NCBI GenBank assembly: GCA_038741495.1
Contig: JAVYKX010000003.1
Coordinates: 102,883-166,882, forward strand
Source: Thermofilum sp.
GTDB lineage: Archaea > Thermoproteota > Thermoprotei > Thermofilales > Thermofilaceae
Reading direction: 5' to 3'
DNA: 64,000 nt
In this document: one piece after another, positions 17,183-25,512 of the stretch
How the letters are laid out: each line of letters begins with the position of its first letter
How positions within the stretch are numbered: position 1 is the stretch's first letter
Translations under genes and position numbers: made by a program
Notes under the pieces: generated by a model
What the model was told of the DNA's origin: nothing
Seen by the model: only the letters and a program-made list of their open reading frames with translations
Database searches by the model: none

Positions 17183-18748
17183 TCACCTCTTCTCGAGAAC
17201 CCCGACGCTCTTCGAGGCTACTAGGTACATGGCGCAAACCCCGGCTAAGCCCACCGCGGCTATGAATAGAGCTGCCCAAGCGATGAAGGCGGGGTTCTGC
17301 GCTAGAGGCACAGGCGTGGCCAGCTCCTCCGGCGTCAGCAGCCCGTAGACGGTCCAAGGCTTCCGGCCCACCTCCCTCACAGCCCAGCCGAGCGCGGACG
17401 GCGTCACCGTCCCCGCTACAGCTAAAGCTGAGAGGATGAGGATGCGGCGCCTCTCACCGCCCAGGAGCGAGGTGACCTTCACCGCGAGGGGTGAGAGCAG
17501 GGGGATCCTGACGAACGAGAGGAGGAGCGCAGCCACAGCTAAGCCGCCGACCACCGCTGCCGCCACTTTCGCGTAGTAAGCGTAGTGGACTAGCTCGAGG
17601 AGGCGCTCCGCCCTCCTGAGGTCGGCTACGCACAAGTCTCTCAGCTTCACTTCTTCGAGCTTCTGCACGCTGGCCGAGTCCAGCGCCGCCAGGTAGGGGT
17701 ACAGGTCGAGCTTTCTCGCCAGCTCGCCCAGCGTCAACCCTCCCAGCTTCTCGCAGGACTCGTAGAAAGCGTCAAAGCCCTGGATCGGCTTGGAGGGGTC
17801 TCCGTACGCGATGAGCGCCACTACAGGGTTGTGGTAGGTCTCCCTCGCGCCCTCCATCATGGCGAACTTCGTCGGGTTGAACTTCACCACCGCCTCGCCC
17901 ATGAAGTGGGCGAACACCGGTGCCTGAAGGACGAAGAGCACCGCCAGCATCAGCACGAGGGGCTTCAAGACGCTCAAGTACTCCGGCGCCCCCGTCCTGT
18001 AGTACCTGTACGCCCAAGCCGCCACGACGAGAGACAGGGCGATCAAAACCCCTGCGAGAATGTTGTGAAGCGCGGAGATCGCAGCGTAAGGGTTGTAGAG
18101 GGCGGCTAGCGGGTCCTCGAGTACCACGCCCAGCTTCTCCGAGAGCCCCGGCCTCTCCAGGAGCACGGAGACCGGCACGCCCTCAGCCAGCGCGGAAACC
18201 TTCAAGGCGACGAGCTTAGCCTCGTCGACAGCGTCCGGCCCGAACTCCGGCATGAAGGGGTAGAGAGCCTGAGCGAGAGCACCCGTACCCCAGGGAGCCT
18301 GCATCCAGCTGTTCACGGCAGTGATCAGGAAAGCCGAGAAGAACGCGAAAACCGTGTAAAGCGCAATAACAGCGATGCTGACCAGGGCCTTAACCCTCCC
18401 GAGAGTCACGTAGAAGAGGACTAGCAGCGCGATCTCTAGAGTGAAAGCGATCAGCTCGAGCGCTAGCGGGGCGAGCGCCGCGGTAGCTATAGCCAGGTTC
18501 ACGCCGGGCCAAACCTGCACGAGCCCGAACTCCACCAGAGTGCCTGTGATCGCCCCTAAAGCGAAGTTCAGCACAAGCACTCGAGTCATCAGCTTAGCAG
18601 CCCTCATGTAGACCCCGCCCCCCTCCCGCCGGCTCATCCACAGCATGGCGGCAATCGCGAAAGGCAAGCCCAGCGTGAGAGAGACGAAGAACGCGTGGAA
18701 GTAGATCCCTAGAGCGCTCAGGTGGAGCAGAGGGGCAACGCTCGACAT
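17183..18748 (-). CDS. cydA: Cytochrome bd-family quinol oxidase subunit I
   Basis: A 521-residue subunit with about nine membrane helices. H18 (GIYFHAFFV) matches the first haem-ligand histidine of CydA. The quinol-site signature REVGRKPWTVYGLLTP corresponds to GRQPW. Later, AHFMGEAVVKFNP carries a candidate haem-b558 methionine. It reduces O2 to water using quinol without proton pumping. First gene of a minus-strand run (CydA, CydA', corrinoid protein, methyltransferase). The divergent intergenic DNA 18749-18856 is AT-rich and likely holds both promoters. Confidence 0.85.
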   Translation of the reverse strand: MSSVAPLLHLSALGIYFHAFFVSLTLGLPFAIAAMLWMSRREGGGVYMRAAKLMTRVLVLNFALGAITGTLVEFGLVQVWPGVNLAIATAALAPLALELIAFTLEIALLVLFYVTLGRVKALVSIAVIALYTVFAFFSAFLITAVNSWMQAPWGTGALAQALYPFMPEFGPDAVDEAKLVALKVSALAEGVPVSVLLERPGLSEKLGVVLEDPLAALYNPYAAISALHNILAGVLIALSLVVAAWAYRYYRTGAPEYLSVLKPLVLMLAVLFVLQAPVFAHFMGEAVVKFNPTKFAMMEGARETYHNPVVALIAYGDPSKPIQGFDAFYESCEKLGGLTLGELARKLDLYPYLAALDSASVQKLEEVKLRDLCVADLRRAERLLELVHYAYYAKVAAAVVGGLAVAALLLSFVRIPLLSPLAVKVTSLLGGERRRILILSALAVAGTVTPSALGWAVREVGRKPWTVYGLLTPEELATPVPLAQNPAFIAWAALFIAAVGLAGVCAMYLVASKSVGVLEKR

Positions 18749-18856
18749 ACGCTTTCAAAAGCCAACCCATCAAACTTAAACTTTTTCCATAGCATTAGAT
18801 ATTCGAACCACAGAGCAGCCCGCAACGCTTTAACCGTTAGAAGCGCTTAGCGCTCG

Positions 18857-19240
18857 ATGGCCTCGGCAGGCAGAAAGCCGCTCCTCGCCAACGGGAGCGT
18901 AGTGCAAGACTACGAGCCGCTCTACCGCTACTGGGAAGCCGCCAGGAGGAGAGGACTCGAGGAAGTCACCATCGGAGCGGAAGAGCTGGAGCACATAGAG
19001 AGGAGAGTCCGCGAAGGAGGCAGAATACCCCTCCTCCAGCTACGGCAAGAGCTCGCCGCCCAGCTACTCCGTAAAGTCGACGAGAACGCAGCGGAAGAAG
19101 CCTACAAGTCCCTAGGAGTCGAGATCCCGCGGACCGCAGCCAGGCAGCGGATCGCCGAGATCCTAGCCGGCTGGGCGCTCGAAGCAGCGAAAACCCTGGG
19201 AATCATCGAGTTCAAAGGCTGGCTCTCGAGCAAGAACTAA
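18857..19240 (+). CDS. Hypothetical helical protein
   Basis: A 127-residue charged protein not matched to a known family. It is almost entirely predicted helix (EELEHIERRVREGG, LLQLRQELAAQLL, AARQRIAEILAGWALEAAKTLGI), with a conserved-looking ending FKGWLSSKN. ATG start with a TTTAA-like box about 28 bp upstream. Divergent from cydA. Coding is supported by start, promoter position and codon bias. Confidence 0.6.
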   Translation: MASAGRKPLLANGSVVQDYEPLYRYWEAARRRGLEEVTIGAEELEHIERRVREGGRIPLLQLRQELAAQLLRKVDENAAEEAYKSLGVEIPRTAARQRIAEILAGWALEAAKTLGIIEFKGWLSSKN

Positions 19241-19410
19241 ATCCTGAAGCCGCCAACCTCTCTACCTATCAGGCGAGGGCCACGCGCCAGTTGCGCTGCA
19301 CCGAGTGTCTCCGGGCTGCTGGCGTCGAGGCTTTAAAAGCCGAGAGGGCTCTCCGGCCGGCTTCGAGGAGAGAGCTGTTGCCTGGTGAGGGCTGGCGCGC
19401 TCCAAGGATC

Positions 19411-20277
19411 CTACTTCAAAACCGCTCTCTTCAGCTCGGCTACGTCTCGATGAAGCTCCGTGAGCGTTTTCAGCATCTCAAGCATGGTGCTCTGCATACC
19501 TGCCAGAGTCTTTTGCAGATCGCCTATAACTACGTATACACCGTCGATCCTCTTGCTCATTTCATCTATCCTCTTGTTTGTCTCAGAGATCCTGGCGCTG
19601 AGCTCGGCTGCCATGGCGTCGACTCTTTTATTCGTCTCGTCTATTCTCTTGTTTGTCTCGGATATCCTGGCGCCCAGCTCCGCTATCGCAGCGTCTATTC
19701 TCTTGTTTGTTTCATCTATCCTCTTGTTTGTCTCAGAGATCCTGGCGCTGAGCTCGGCTGCCATGGCATCTATTCTCTTGTTTGTCTCGGATATCCTGGT
19801 GCCGAGCTCCGCCGCCACGGTGTCTATTCTCTTGTTCGCCTCGTCGATCCTCTTGCCGAGCTCGGCTGCCACAGCGTCTATTCTCTTGTTTGTCTCGGAT
19901 ATCCTGGCGCTGAGCTCGGCTGCCATGGCGTCAACTCTTTTATTCGTCTCGTCGATCCTCTTGTTCGTCTCGTCTATTCTCTTGTTGAGCTCCGCCGCCA
20001 CGGCATCGATCCTCTTGTTTGTCTCAGAGATTCTGGCGCCGAGCTCCGCCGCCACCGTGTCAATCTTCTCGCTCAGCCTGTCGACTCTCAAGTGGATGTT
20101 CGCGACCGCGCGGTCAACAGACTCCCTCAGCTTTCCCAGCTCGCTCTGAGTATCCCTCACCGTCGCAATCATCAAGACGACCAGGTCCTCAACCTTCAGC
20201 CGCTCACCCTTCTCCAGCTTCCTCCAAACAGCTTCAACCGCCTTGTCGACCGCCACGGAGAGCAGCTGCTCAGCCAC
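19411..20277 (-). CDS. Repetitive coiled-coil protein
   Basis: A 288-residue protein. The N-terminal ~45 residues (EAVWRKLEKGERLKVEDLVVLMIATV) form a unique head. Residues ~60-255 are tandem copies of 11- and 18-residue modules of the type ISETNKRIDAVAAELxxR, giving a long continuous coiled coil with hendecad-like periodicity. The DNA is correspondingly repetitive: the ~50 bp around 19571 recurs at 19731, and variants continue to 20080. Repeat number probably varies between strains. Function unknown; similar proteins act as scaffolds or tethers. GTG start. Confidence 0.7.
   Translation of the reverse strand: MAEQLLSVAVDKAVEAVWRKLEKGERLKVEDLVVLMIATVRDTQSELGKLRESVDRAVANIHLRVDRLSEKIDTVAAELGARISETNKRIDAVAAELNKRIDETNKRIDETNKRVDAMAAELSARISETNKRIDAVAAELGKRIDEANKRIDTVAAELGTRISETNKRIDAMAAELSARISETNKRIDETNKRIDAAIAELGARISETNKRIDETNKRVDAMAAELSARISETNKRIDEMSKRIDGVYVVIGDLQKTLAGMQSTMLEMLKTLTELHRDVAELKRAVLK
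19571..20080. repeat. Tandem imperfect DNA repeats inside the coiled-coil gene
   Basis: Units of 33 and 54 bp, each containing TATTCTCTTGTTTGTCTC or close variants and a GAGCTC-GGCTGCC core, encode the ETNKRID/AAEL modules. A segment at 19571-19620 is repeated almost identically about 160 bp later, indicating recent slippage or unequal recombination. Confidence 0.7.
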
Positions 20278-20473
20278 GAGAAAGCGGCGCAGGCCCAGTA
20301 GATACGCTTTTCGCCCCGCCCGGCAGCCGGGGCCGAGCCCCAGGAGTCGAGCGCCCAGCGGAGCCCGCAGCCCAGCTGGAGGCCGCGAGGGTAGAGCCCG
20401 CCGGGCGGGGAACGCCCCGCGCAGGCAGGAGCCAGCTGAAACCCAGCCGAGGCCCGGCGGTTAACGTTTTAGG

Positions 20474-21337
20474 GTGTTGCCGCGAGTATACCTGGTGCCC
20501 GCCTCGGTCTACACCTTCACGGTCGAGCTCGTGCCGCTCGAGCGGTTCATCGTCACAGCTTGGAGCGGCAGCTTCGCCGTCCGAGTGCTCTACGACGTGC
20601 TGAAGAGGAGGGGCATCGAGTTCGGGAAGAAGGAGAGGAAGCCTTTCACCGCCGAGCCCCTCCTGGTGGATGGAGAGTACCTACTCTCAGGCTTCTACGT
20701 GAACCTGAAGGGAGAGCCCCACCCCCAGCTCGGGTGGAGAACGGTGGAGGCTGGGCAGCGGCTCACGTTCCGCTACCACTTCCTTGACGAAGCTCTCTCG
20801 AGGACCTTCCTGGAGGCGCTCGCCAGCGAGCCCATGCTCGACGAGCCAGCCACCCGGCTCGAGCTCGTCGAGATCTCCTTCGAGCAGGTGGAGATCCCGA
20901 AGCCCAGCCCCCCTCCATCCAGAGTCGTGGTGGAGAGGCTGGTGTTCACCGCGCCCACCTGCGTCCAGTTCTACGGCTACGACGTCCTCTACCCCTCACC
21001 AGTCAGGATCATGCTCAGCGCGCTGAAGAAGTACGCAGCCCTCTCGGGCGTGGACACGAAGACCGCGGCGGAGCGCGTACACAAATCCGTCGAGATCGCC
21101 GGGACGCCGCGCGTCAAGCGAGTCTACGTCGACATCGGCGAGGGGAGGATCGTGCCGGCCTTCATGGGCGAGGCAACCCTAGTGATGAGGGGAAGCGAGG
21201 ATCTACCACTACTCCTCGCAGCCCTCAAGCTTGCGGAGCGGCTCGGCGTGGGAGTATCCACCTCGATCGGCTTCGGCAGGTTCAAGGTAGCCGGGCCCCC
21301 AGCCGCCCCCCAGCCCGCCGAGCCCCGCGGCACCTAG
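20474..21337 (+). CDS. cas6: CRISPR-associated endoribonuclease Cas6
   Basis: A 287-residue RAMP protein that cuts pre-crRNA within repeats. The N-terminal ferredoxin-like fold begins YTFTVELVPLERFI. The C-terminal half carries the glycine-rich RAMP loop GVGVSTSIGFGRFKV. It is the only cas6 in the window, so it presumably processes both arrays. A candidate catalytic histidine cannot be assigned with certainty. It lies 225 bp before csa1, with a separate promoter between them. Confidence 0.88.
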   Translation: MLPRVYLVPASVYTFTVELVPLERFIVTAWSGSFAVRVLYDVLKRRGIEFGKKERKPFTAEPLLVDGEYLLSGFYVNLKGEPHPQLGWRTVEAGQRLTFRYHFLDEALSRTFLEALASEPMLDEPATRLELVEISFEQVEIPKPSPPPSRVVVERLVFTAPTCVQFYGYDVLYPSPVRIMLSALKKYAALSGVDTKTAAERVHKSVEIAGTPRVKRVYVDIGEGRIVPAFMGEATLVMRGSEDLPLLLAALKLAERLGVGVSTSIGFGRFKVAGPPAAPQPAEPRGT

Positions 21338-21522
21338 GCCCTCGCCCGGCCGCGGAGACCCCGCCCGAGCGGCTCCAGCCAGCCTACAGGAGCAGCAGGA
21401 CAGGTGTCCGTCACCGCTCCGGAGCCTGGCGTGGGAGGGGGGTGCGGCGCTCGAGCTCCTCGAGCTCTTCCGGGTAGCGACCCTGAAGGCTTCGGTTAAC
21501 ACTTCGAGTGGAAGCCGGGGTA

Positions 21523-21551
21523 GAAATGTATATATACGGGAAATGCATTTC
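21523..21551 (+). promoter_or_regulatory. Promoter and palindromic operator of the adaptation operon
   Basis: TGTATATATA (21527-21536) is a TATA box 27-36 bp before the ATG at 21563. Directly after it, GAAATGCATTTC (21540-21551) is a perfect 12-bp palindrome, and an extra half-site GAAATG sits at 21523-21528. A palindrome between TATA box and start suggests a dimeric regulator controls spacer acquisition genes; Csa3 is one candidate. Confidence 0.6.
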
Positions 21552-21562
21552 TTTTTAGAAGT

Positions 21563-22357
21563 ATGTTTCCAGACAGCATCTGGGAGAAAGTGCGTGCGCT
21601 GGCGGCGGGAGACCTGATAGCGGAGCTCAGGGGGTGGAGGGCGGAGCTTGTGGGGCCGAGGCATTCCTTCATGCCGACGGCCTCGGAGCTCAGCTCCCCG
21701 TGCCCCACCAAGAGGGACGTCTACCTTTCGAGAGTTCTGAGGGCGAAGCCTCCCGACGATCGCGCCATGAAGGCAGGCGCCCAGCTCCACTCAGCCTTCC
21801 TGGAACCCTTCCGTGTCGCGTTGAGGAGAGGGCGCGTTGTCGAGTCGCTCGCCCACGCTAAGGCGAAGCTGCTGCGGGGCTTGAGCAGTGAGCTGAGAGC
21901 CAGGGCTGCCGAGTGCTTCGACCTCGGCGCGTCGCTGGCCTCAGCCTGGCTGTACAGTGGGAGGCGCCTTCCCCTCGCAGTTGAGCCGGAGCTGCCCGGC
22001 AGCCCGATAGGGCTCTCGGGCGTGGTGAAGCCGGACCTGGTCGTAGGGGTGATACCTCTGGACTTCGTGCTCGGGGATGGGGAGAGGAAGGACGTCGGGG
22101 TGGCGGCCTACGCGATGGCTCTCGAGGCTAGCACCTTCACGCCCGTGAACTTCGGCATCGTGGTGAGCTTCCAGTGGAGCGGGTCGGTCTCCTGGCGCGT
22201 GGTGATAGTGGACGACGAGCTTAGGCGCAGAGCGCTAGAGCTGAGGGACGACCTCGCGGGCATCGTGGAGCGGGGGGAGGATCCCGGGAGGGCGGAGCGC
22301 TGCCCCCAGCTTTGCGCGTGGAGGGGTGTCTGCTTTGAGGGCCTTGTTCGTGTCTAA
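21563..22357 (+). CDS. csa1: Csa1, Cas4-like Fe-S protein of type I-A adaptation
   Basis: A 264-residue Cas4-superfamily protein typical of crenarchaeal I-A loci. One cysteine lies near the N-terminus (SSPCPTKRDVYL) and three near the C-terminus (CPQLCAWRGVC), the arrangement that binds a 4Fe-4S cluster. The middle (KAGAQLHSAFL, GVVKPDLVV) matches the RecB-like nuclease fold. It works with Cas1, Cas2 and Cas4 in trimming prespacers. First gene of the operon; its 3' end overlaps cas1 by 32 bp. Confidence 0.88.
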   Translation: MFPDSIWEKVRALAAGDLIAELRGWRAELVGPRHSFMPTASELSSPCPTKRDVYLSRVLRAKPPDDRAMKAGAQLHSAFLEPFRVALRRGRVVESLAHAKAKLLRGLSSELRARAAECFDLGASLASAWLYSGRRLPLAVEPELPGSPIGLSGVVKPDLVVGVIPLDFVLGDGERKDVGVAAYAMALEASTFTPVNFGIVVSFQWSGSVSWRVVIVDDELRRRALELRDDLAGIVERGEDPGRAERCPQLCAWRGVCFEGLVRV

Positions 22358-23300
22358 GCCGTGCAGGGTGTACGCTAGGAAGGGGGTCGTGGAGGTCAGA
22401 ACAGCGGACGGCGAGAGGGTTGAAGTGAGCCCTGCGCTCTACGACTCTCTAGTGCTCGCGACTCGCGCAGCGCAGGTGACGAGCGCCGCCCTCTCGCTGA
22501 TGGCGCAGCAGGGTGTGGACCTGGTCGTGCTGGGGCACAGAGGGGACCCGGTGGCCAGACTCTACCCGTGCGTGATCAACAAGACTGTAGCGACCCGCGT
22601 AGCGCAGTACAGAGCCATGCTCGACGGGAGAGGGCTCGAAGCGGTGAAGAGCATAGTCGAAGCAAAAGTGAGGAACCAGGCAGCGGTGCTGAGGTACGCG
22701 GCGAAGTCCAGGAGGGAGGAGTGGCCCGCGCTGGAAGCCGAGAGGATCGCGGTGATCGCCGACGAGGTGAGGGCCTGCAAGCCGGACGCGGCAAAGCTCA
22801 TGGAGCTGGAGGCGAAGGCCGCGAGGATCTACTGGCAAGCTGTCGCGAAGCTTCTACCCCCAGAGCTGGGGTTCGAGGGGAGGGACCCTATGGCGAGCGA
22901 CCCGTTCAACCTCGCGCTGAACTACGGCTACGCCATCCTCTACCACAGGTGCGAGCGGGCCCTCCTCCTCGTCGGCCTCGACCCCTACGGCGGCTTCATG
23001 CACGTGCCGAGGAGCGGCAGCCAGTCGCTGGTCTACGACTTCGCGGAGCAGTTCCGGCCCGTTGCGGTGGACAAGCCCCTCATCTTCGCGGGCGCGAGGC
23101 TCGAGGTCGTGAACGGAGTGCTCTCGCGTGAGTCGCGGAGGGCGGTGGCTCAGGCGGTGCTCGCAGCGCTGTCCAAGCCCCACGGGGACGGGTCCTCGAA
23201 GGCTGAGCTCGACGCGATCATCCTGCGCAAGGCGGCGCAGCTCGCCTCCTTCCTGAGGGGCTCGGAGCCGGTCTACCCCGCCTACAGGGTGAGGTGGTAG
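22326..23300 (+). CDS. cas1: CRISPR integrase Cas1
   Basis: A 324-residue integrase. The C-terminal helical domain carries the metal-site residues: Glu in LEAKAARIYWQAV, His in LDPYGGFMHVPRSG and acidic residues in LVYDFAEQFRPVAVD. With Cas2 it inserts spacers at the leader end of an array. The GTG start overlaps csa1, so translation is coupled. The only cas1 in the window. Confidence 0.95.
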   Translation: MSALRALFVSKPCRVYARKGVVEVRTADGERVEVSPALYDSLVLATRAAQVTSAALSLMAQQGVDLVVLGHRGDPVARLYPCVINKTVATRVAQYRAMLDGRGLEAVKSIVEAKVRNQAAVLRYAAKSRREEWPALEAERIAVIADEVRACKPDAAKLMELEAKAARIYWQAVAKLLPPELGFEGRDPMASDPFNLALNYGYAILYHRCERALLLVGLDPYGGFMHVPRSGSQSLVYDFAEQFRPVAVDKPLIFAGARLEVVNGVLSRESRRAVAQAVLAALSKPHGDGSSKAELDAIILRKAAQLASFLRGSEPVYPAYRVRW

Positions 23301-23301
23301 C

Positions 23302-23586
23302 TTGAGGCTAGTTGTCATCTACGATATCTCCGACGACTCCGCCAGGGAGCGCGTGGCCAGGAAGCTGAAGCTGCTCGGCCTCACGAGAGTGCAAAGGAGC
23401 GCGTTCGTCGGCGTCGGCGGAGTTGCGAGAGCGAAGGACGCTGCCAGGGCGGTGCAGCCCCTCATCGAGCCCGCGACCGACTCGGTGATCGTGCTCGCCG
23501 TGCCTAGCATCAGCCTGAAGAGAGCGCTGGTCCTGGGGACCCCGATGGCGCCGCTGGAGGCGGTGAGGCCCTACGCAGCCCTGTAG
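23302..23586 (+). CDS. cas2: CRISPR adaptation protein Cas2
   Basis: A 94-residue ferredoxin-fold dimer that bridges Cas1 in the integration complex. The first strand VVIYDISDD carries the conserved Asp. A TTG start one base after the cas1 stop is used; it gives the standard Cas2 N-terminus. Confidence 0.92.
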   Translation: MRLVVIYDISDDSARERVARKLKLLGLTRVQRSAFVGVGGVARAKDAARAVQPLIEPATDSVIVLAVPSISLKRALVLGTPMAPLEAVRPYAAL

Positions 23587-23599
23587 CGAGCCACTCCCG

Positions 23600-24148
23600 G
23601 TGAGGCTCCTCAAGGAGTACGCGTACTGCCCGCGCTACGCCTACCTGCAGCTCTCCGTCCAGAGAAGCTACGTGACCGAGTCCATGAGAGCGGCGCTAGC
23701 GCTGGGAGACCCCCTCGCTGGGCTGGAGGCGCAGGGGTGGAGGGTCGCTACGAACGTCCGGGTAGCGAGCCGGAGGCTCTGCCTGTGGGGCTACGCGGAC
23801 GCCCTGCTGGTCAACGGGAAGCTTGTGCGGGTAGTAGAGGTGAAAGCCCTCACCCCCGTCTCGAGGAAGGCGCTCAGAGGCAGGCTCCGCCACTTCCTCG
23901 CCCAGGCCGTAGCCTACGGGATGTGCGCCGAAGAGACTCTCCACCTAACCCTCGACGGGGTCGTGGTCCTGGGCCGCGAGGGCGCTGTGCTCGAGAAGGT
24001 AACCCCCGCGCTGAGGCGGTACGTCGAGTCCCTCGCCTCCGGGCTCAGGGCGGTCGTGGAGCAGGGGAGGGCGCCCGCACCCCTGCGTGGGCCGAAGTGC
24101 GGGTACTGCGCTTACGCCGAGCTCTGCTCCGCTCTCGGCCGGGGCTGA
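23600..24148 (+). CDS. cas4: Cas4 nuclease
   Basis: A 182-residue RecB-family nuclease. The catalytic core is GYADALLV then VVEVKA (D-x(n)-E-x-K). Cluster cysteines are in YAYCPRYAY and CGYCAYAELC. It processes prespacer ends and selects PAM orientation. The 3' end overlaps the convergent helicase gene by 37 bp, an unusually tight arrangement. Confidence 0.92.
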   Translation: MRLLKEYAYCPRYAYLQLSVQRSYVTESMRAALALGDPLAGLEAQGWRVATNVRVASRRLCLWGYADALLVNGKLVRVVEVKALTPVSRKALRGRLRHFLAQAVAYGMCAEETLHLTLDGVVVLGREGAVLEKVTPALRRYVESLASGLRAVVEQGRAPAPLRGPKCGYCAYAELCSALGRG

Positions 24149-25512
24149 AGCCCCACACCCTCGCCGCCGTGCCTCGTCCTCCTCTCGCGCACCTCGACGA
24201 GGACAGGGTACCGCACGGCCACGCCCGAGACGAGAGCCACGCCGGTCGGGAGGTGGGGGAGGACTCTCGCGTAGCTTCCGAGAACGGGCTTGAGGGCAGC
24301 GATGTCCGTCGGGCTGTCCATGCGGAGCGCGATCTTGGTCCCGCACTGGCTCAGCACGTCCCTGTCCAGTCCCACGGCGCGCTGGCTCGCGACGACTAGG
24401 CTCGCGGCGAACTTCCTCCCCTCGCGCGCCACCGTCCTCAGCGCAGTCTTCGCGAAGCTCTCCTCCTCGATGGGCAGGAACCGGTGCGCCTCGTCCACCA
24501 CCAGGACGAGCGGCGGGGCCTCGCCAGCCTTCCTCGCCTCGAAGAGCGTCCACACGATCGCTCCTACGAGAGCCCTCGTCACGTGGGATGGTAGGCCCAG
24601 CCCCACGTCGACGACCGTGCACTCACCCTCCGAGATGTAGAGCGGCACGTCACCACCCGAGAAAACCCCGTACGTCTTCAGCATCCTGAGCCTCCGCTCC
24701 AGCGCGATCACCGTCTCGCGCCTGAACCGGTACGCGGCGGCAACCCTCCTCACCGCCTCGAGGATGTCGTCGATCCCCGGCCCCTCCGCCTCCTGCCAGG
24801 CGAGGTAGAGGAGGTCCCTCTGAACCTCCGTCATCTCGGCAGCCTCAGCCACCGCCTCCGGCGAGACCAGCCCGGCCTCCACAGCGAGCCTATCAGCCCT
24901 CACCACCCTCGTCGGGTAGCGCTCCCCGAGCGTCGAGTACTCCCCGTGAGGGTCTACCACCACCACCGACACGCCGAGCTCCAGCGCCTCCTCCGCGATC
25001 ACCCCGCACGCGTACGACTTCCCCGAGCCCGTCGCGCCCAGCACGGCAACGTGGTGCCTCAGCAGCTTCGAAGGGTCCAGCACGACCTCCACGCCGCTCC
25101 TCCACACGCGCCCCAGCCTCACGCCCTCCTCGGCGAACCCCAGCAGCTTCGAGAGGGCGGGCCCCGAAGCCTTGAACACCGGCGACCCTGGAGCCGGAGG
25201 TCTCAGGGGCGGGAGCACACCCCCCTCGCCCACCACGCCGGCGGCCTCGGCGCGAGCGATGTGCGTCTCGGACAGCTCGAGAGCCGCCGCGCTGGGGAGC
25301 TTCAAGCCGAAAGCGCCGTGCTCCCTCAAGATCCCCGGCTCCGAGAGGAGAGGGTTCTCAGCGCTGACCCGCGCCACCCTGGCGAGCAGCGCCCCCTCCT
25401 CCACGGGAACCTCGACGTAGTCGCCCACCGAGACCGACCCGGGCTCGAGGAGCTCGAACTCGAAGCCCGCGTGCGTCGGGGCGACCCTGGAGATCACGTG
25501 CCCAACCTTCAA
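24112..25512 (-). CDS. HerA-family DNA helicase/translocase
   Basis: A 466-residue FtsK/HerA ATPase. The N-terminal HAS beta-barrel begins KVGHVISRVAPTHAGFEF. Walker A is LGATGSGKSYACGVI and Walker B is LVLVVDEAHRFLP, followed by TVAREGRKFAASLVVASQR and SQCGTKIALRM. TTG at 25512 is chosen: TTGA overlaps the stop of the upstream NurA-like gene and a G-rich ribosome site precedes it; the longer frame adds a foreign-looking 19 residues. No rad50 or mre11 is present. Co-transcribed with the NurA-like gene and convergent with cas4. Confidence 0.85.
   Translation of the reverse strand: MKVGHVISRVAPTHAGFEFELLEPGSVSVGDYVEVPVEEGALLARVARVSAENPLLSEPGILREHGAFGLKLPSAAALELSETHIARAEAAGVVGEGGVLPPLRPPAPGSPVFKASGPALSKLLGFAEEGVRLGRVWRSGVEVVLDPSKLLRHHVAVLGATGSGKSYACGVIAEEALELGVSVVVVDPHGEYSTLGERYPTRVVRADRLAVEAGLVSPEAVAEAAEMTEVQRDLLYLAWQEAEGPGIDDILEAVRRVAAAYRFRRETVIALERRLRMLKTYGVFSGGDVPLYISEGECTVVDVGLGLPSHVTRALVGAIVWTLFEARKAGEAPPLVLVVDEAHRFLPIEEESFAKTALRTVAREGRKFAASLVVASQRAVGLDRDVLSQCGTKIALRMDSPTDIAALKPVLGSYARVLPHLPTGVALVSGVAVRYPVLVEVRERRTRHGGEGVGLQPRPRAEQSSA

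Noticed and set aside
17178..17357. The longer start of the CydA' frame.
   Set aside because: It would overlap cydA by ~175 bp with an Arg/Ser-rich leader; the GTG at 17177 begins right at the first membrane helix.
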